A DNA stretch of 6,647 nt from JALZOC01 sp038320555. GTDB taxonomy: Bacteria; Acidobacteriota; Vicinamibacteria; Vicinamibacterales; 2-12-FULL-66-21. The position numbers and the translations under genes are program-made. Of the stretch, positions 5,094 to 6,647 are shown one piece after another; within the stretch, counting starts at the first letter, position 1, and every line of letters starts with the position of its first letter. Location of the stretch: contig JBBQEJ010000238.1 of the NCBI GenBank assembly GCA_038320555.1, positions 1 through 6,647 of the forward strand. Direction: 5' to 3'. The notes under the pieces are model-generated. The model worked only from the letters and a program-made list of their open reading frames with translations, searched no databases and was not told where the DNA came from.

Positions 5094-6116
5094 TCACTCC
5101 GCCGCGAGCCTCAGCCGGAGCTGATCCACCGCGACGGCGAAGATGAGGAGGCAGCCGCGCACGACGTCCTGCCAGAACGATTCGATGTTGAGCAGGACGA
5201 TGCCGTTGTTGACGACGCCGATCACGAGCACTCCCAGGATCGTGCCGATGATCGAGCCGCGGCCGCCGGCGAGGCTCGCGCCGCCGAGGACGACTGCCGT
5301 GATCGCCGAGAACTCGAGCCCCACCGCGGTGTTCCCCGAGCCTTGGCCTGTCTGGGAGGCCAGCAGGAGACCGGTGAGGCCGATGGCCAGGCCGGAGAGC
5401 ACGAAGCCGGTGAAGATGACGCGCCGGGTGCGGATGCCGGCGAGACGCGCCGCCGCGGGATTCGCTCCGATCGCGTACAACGCCCGGCCGAAGGTCGTTG
5501 CGCGCATGACGAACATCGTGATGAGGACGATCGCGACGAAGATCCAGACCATCCAGGGGATGTTGAGGAACGGCCGCTCGACACCAAGTGTCGTGAACCC
5601 GTTGAACCCAACCGCCTGGCCGTTCGTCCGGAGGAACGCCAATGCGCGCGTGACGCCCAGCATGCCGATCGTCGTGATGAGGGCGTTGATCCCGATAACG
5701 GTCACCAGGAAGCCGTTCAGGGCGCCGATCGCGGCGCCCGTGCCGAGCCCGATCAGGATCGAGACGATGAGCGGGTTGCCGGCCACGAATGAGGTGGCGA
5801 ACATCGCCGTCACGAGGGCGGTGCCGCCGCCGACGGAGAGGTCGAACTGGCCCGCGATCAGGAGCATCGTGGCTGGGCAGGCGATGATCCCGACCACGGA
5901 CGAGGCGATGAGAATGTTGATGAAGTTGTCGGTGGTGAGGAAGTACGGCGTCTCGAACGAGAAGAAGATGCCGAGCGCGGCGAGGACGACGATCAGGGCG
6001 GCCGACTCGGGCACGCGGCCCGCGGCGCGCCTCAGCCGCGTGCGGCGTGTGCTCTCGCCAACCGGCGCGGGCGGCGCGGCGGCCGCGCCCGGCTCGAGCG
6101 GGGCACCGACCGTCAT
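5094..6116 (-). CDS. Sugar ABC transporter permease, RbsC/XylH type
   Basis: This is a 340-aa integral membrane subunit forming the channel of a CUT2-type sugar importer. After a ~37-residue Ala/Pro- and Arg-rich cytoplasmic N-terminus there are about 8-10 hydrophobic segments, the first at ~38-54. Family motifs are present: GQFDLSVGG at 89-97 (usual form GGIDLSVG), the ATPase-coupling loop IGANPAAARLAGIRTRRV at ~216-233, and LGGASLAGGRGSIIG at 277-291. The second residue of the first motif is Gln where Gly is common, and Phe replaces Ile. The start ATG at 6116 overlaps the ATPase stop in an ATGA, implying translational coupling, so the two form one transporter. The N-terminus is longer than in E. 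coli RbsC. The binding protein of this transporter is not in the window. The substrate is unknown; a pentose, deoxyhexose or similar sugar is usual for the class. Confidence 0.94.
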   Translation of the reverse strand: MTVGAPLEPGAAAAPPAPVGESTRRTRLRRAAGRVPESAALIVVLAALGIFFSFETPYFLTTDNFINILIASSVVGIIACPATMLLIAGQFDLSVGGGTALVTAMFATSFVAGNPLIVSILIGLGTGAAIGALNGFLVTVIGINALITTIGMLGVTRALAFLRTNGQAVGFNGFTTLGVERPFLNIPWMVWIFVAIVLITMFVMRATTFGRALYAIGANPAAARLAGIRTRRVIFTGFVLSGLAIGLTGLLLASQTGQGSGNTAVGLEFSAITAVVLGGASLAGGRGSIIGTILGVLVIGVVNNGIVLLNIESFWQDVVRGCLLIFAVAVDQLRLRLAAE

Positions 6117-6647
6117 CCGCCGGCCTCCGAGAGCAGCCGGCTCGTCGTGATCGCGTCGCCCTCGAGCTCCGCCACCACCCGCCCCCGGGCCATGACGACG
6201 GCCCGGTCGGCGACCTGGACGGCCTCCTCGTAGTCGGAGGTCGAGACGAGCATCGCAACGCCCTGCTGCGCGAGGTGCCGCATCGACTCGTAGAGCTCCG
6301 CCCTCGCCCCCACGTCGACCCCGCGCGTAGGCTCGATCATCACGAGCAAGGGCGAGCCGCGCTCGAGCCAGCGCGCAAGCACCACCTTCTGCTGGTTTCC
6401 GCCGGACAGCGTCGCGACGGGTTGGCGCGGATCGTTCCTCGACCGGATCGAGAGCGCCTCGTGCCAGCGCCTGTACGCGGTCGCCTCGGAGCGCCGGGAG
6501 ATGAGAAAGCCCGCGGTGGCGAGGCGGCGCCACGACGACGCGGCGACGTTCTCCGCGACGGGTCTCACCGCGAGGATCGCCTCGCGCTTGCGATCCGCGG
6601 GGACCAGGCCGATGCCGCGTGCAATCGAGGCGGCGGGGCCACTGGCC
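6113..6647 (-). CDS. Sugar ABC transporter ATP-binding protein, RbsA/XylG type (C-terminal part, cut by window edge)
   Basis: The last 177 residues of a tandem-ATPase subunit of a sugar importer are visible, covering the second nucleotide-binding domain. The reading starts with GIGLVPADRKREA, a hallmark of second domains in this family (usually VPEDRKxEG). Then come the ABC signature LSGGNQQK (visible residues 80-87), the Walker B region LLVMIEPTRGVDVG and the D-loop. At the Walker B the magnesium-binding Asp is replaced by Ile (visible residue 104, codon ATC at 6337..6335), while the following Glu is kept. The switch histidine is also absent (VSTSDYEEA), as is common in this domain. In this family the C-terminal site is generally the degenerate one, so the signature probably serves the N-terminal site outside the window. 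It overlaps the permease start by 4 bases. It is clearly a different gene from the ATPase at 1..436. Confidence 0.93.
   Translation of the reverse strand, partial: ASGPAASIARGIGLVPADRKREAILAVRPVAENVAASSWRRLATAGFLISRRSEATAYRRWHEALSIRSRNDPRQPVATLSGGNQQKVVLARWLERGSPLLVMIEPTRGVDVGARAELYESMRHLAQQGVAMLVSTSDYEEAVQVADRAVVMARGRVVAELEGDAITTSRLLSEAGG

Noticed and set aside
4908..6150. Long plus-strand open frames opposite the permease
   Set aside because: They are Arg/Asp/Glu/His-rich or Arg/Pro/Thr-rich translations typical of antisense frames in GC-rich genes; the minus-strand permease has all family motifs.

Overview
The window is a stretch of high-GC bacterial chromosome, most likely from an actinobacterium. 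A Thermoleophilia-like lineage is a guess based on overall style, not on a marker gene. All six recognisable genes lie on the minus strand, so transcription runs from high to low coordinates. No RNA gene, insertion sequence, CRISPR array or regulator gene is visible.

In transcription order the layout has two transporter halves with a metabolic pair between them. (1) At 6647..5094 is the end of one ribose/xylose-type sugar ABC transporter: the C-terminal part of a double ATPase, overlapping by 4 bases (ATGA) with its permease. Its binding protein is not in the window. (2) After a 206-base gap come a small L-rhamnose-mutarotase-family protein (4887..4567) and a GMC-family flavoprotein oxidoreductase (4500..3025), probably cotranscribed. 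(3) A 490-base intergenic region (3024..2535) begins with two GC-rich hairpins, continues with very GC-rich DNA of no visible function, and ends with a good sigma-70-like promoter and a LacI-family-type palindrome. (4) From this promoter run a two-domain cupin protein (2534..1506), a secreted type-1 periplasmic sugar-binding protein (1494..448) and the start of a second double-ATPase gene (436..1, cut by the window edge). The spacing between these three genes is 11 bases each time. The second permease presumably lies beyond base 1.

Taken together this looks like a carbohydrate uptake and oxidation locus. Sugars would be captured by the binding protein and imported by the ABC transporters. The mutarotase would interconvert the anomers of a (deoxy)sugar, the GMC enzyme would oxidise an alcohol or lactol group, and the cupin protein would act on or sense a related sugar. 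The true substrate cannot be read from the sequence. The mutarotase has lost two residues that I recall as ligand-contacting in E. coli RhaM, so L-rhamnose itself should not be assumed.

The most interesting points are a probable LacI-type operator just downstream of a promoter, with a second similar half-site exactly 105 bp away inside the cupin gene; a Walker B Asp-to-Ile change in the first ATPase; a binding protein with eight cysteines in its mature part; and an uncharacterised bicupin at the head of a sugar-transport operon.
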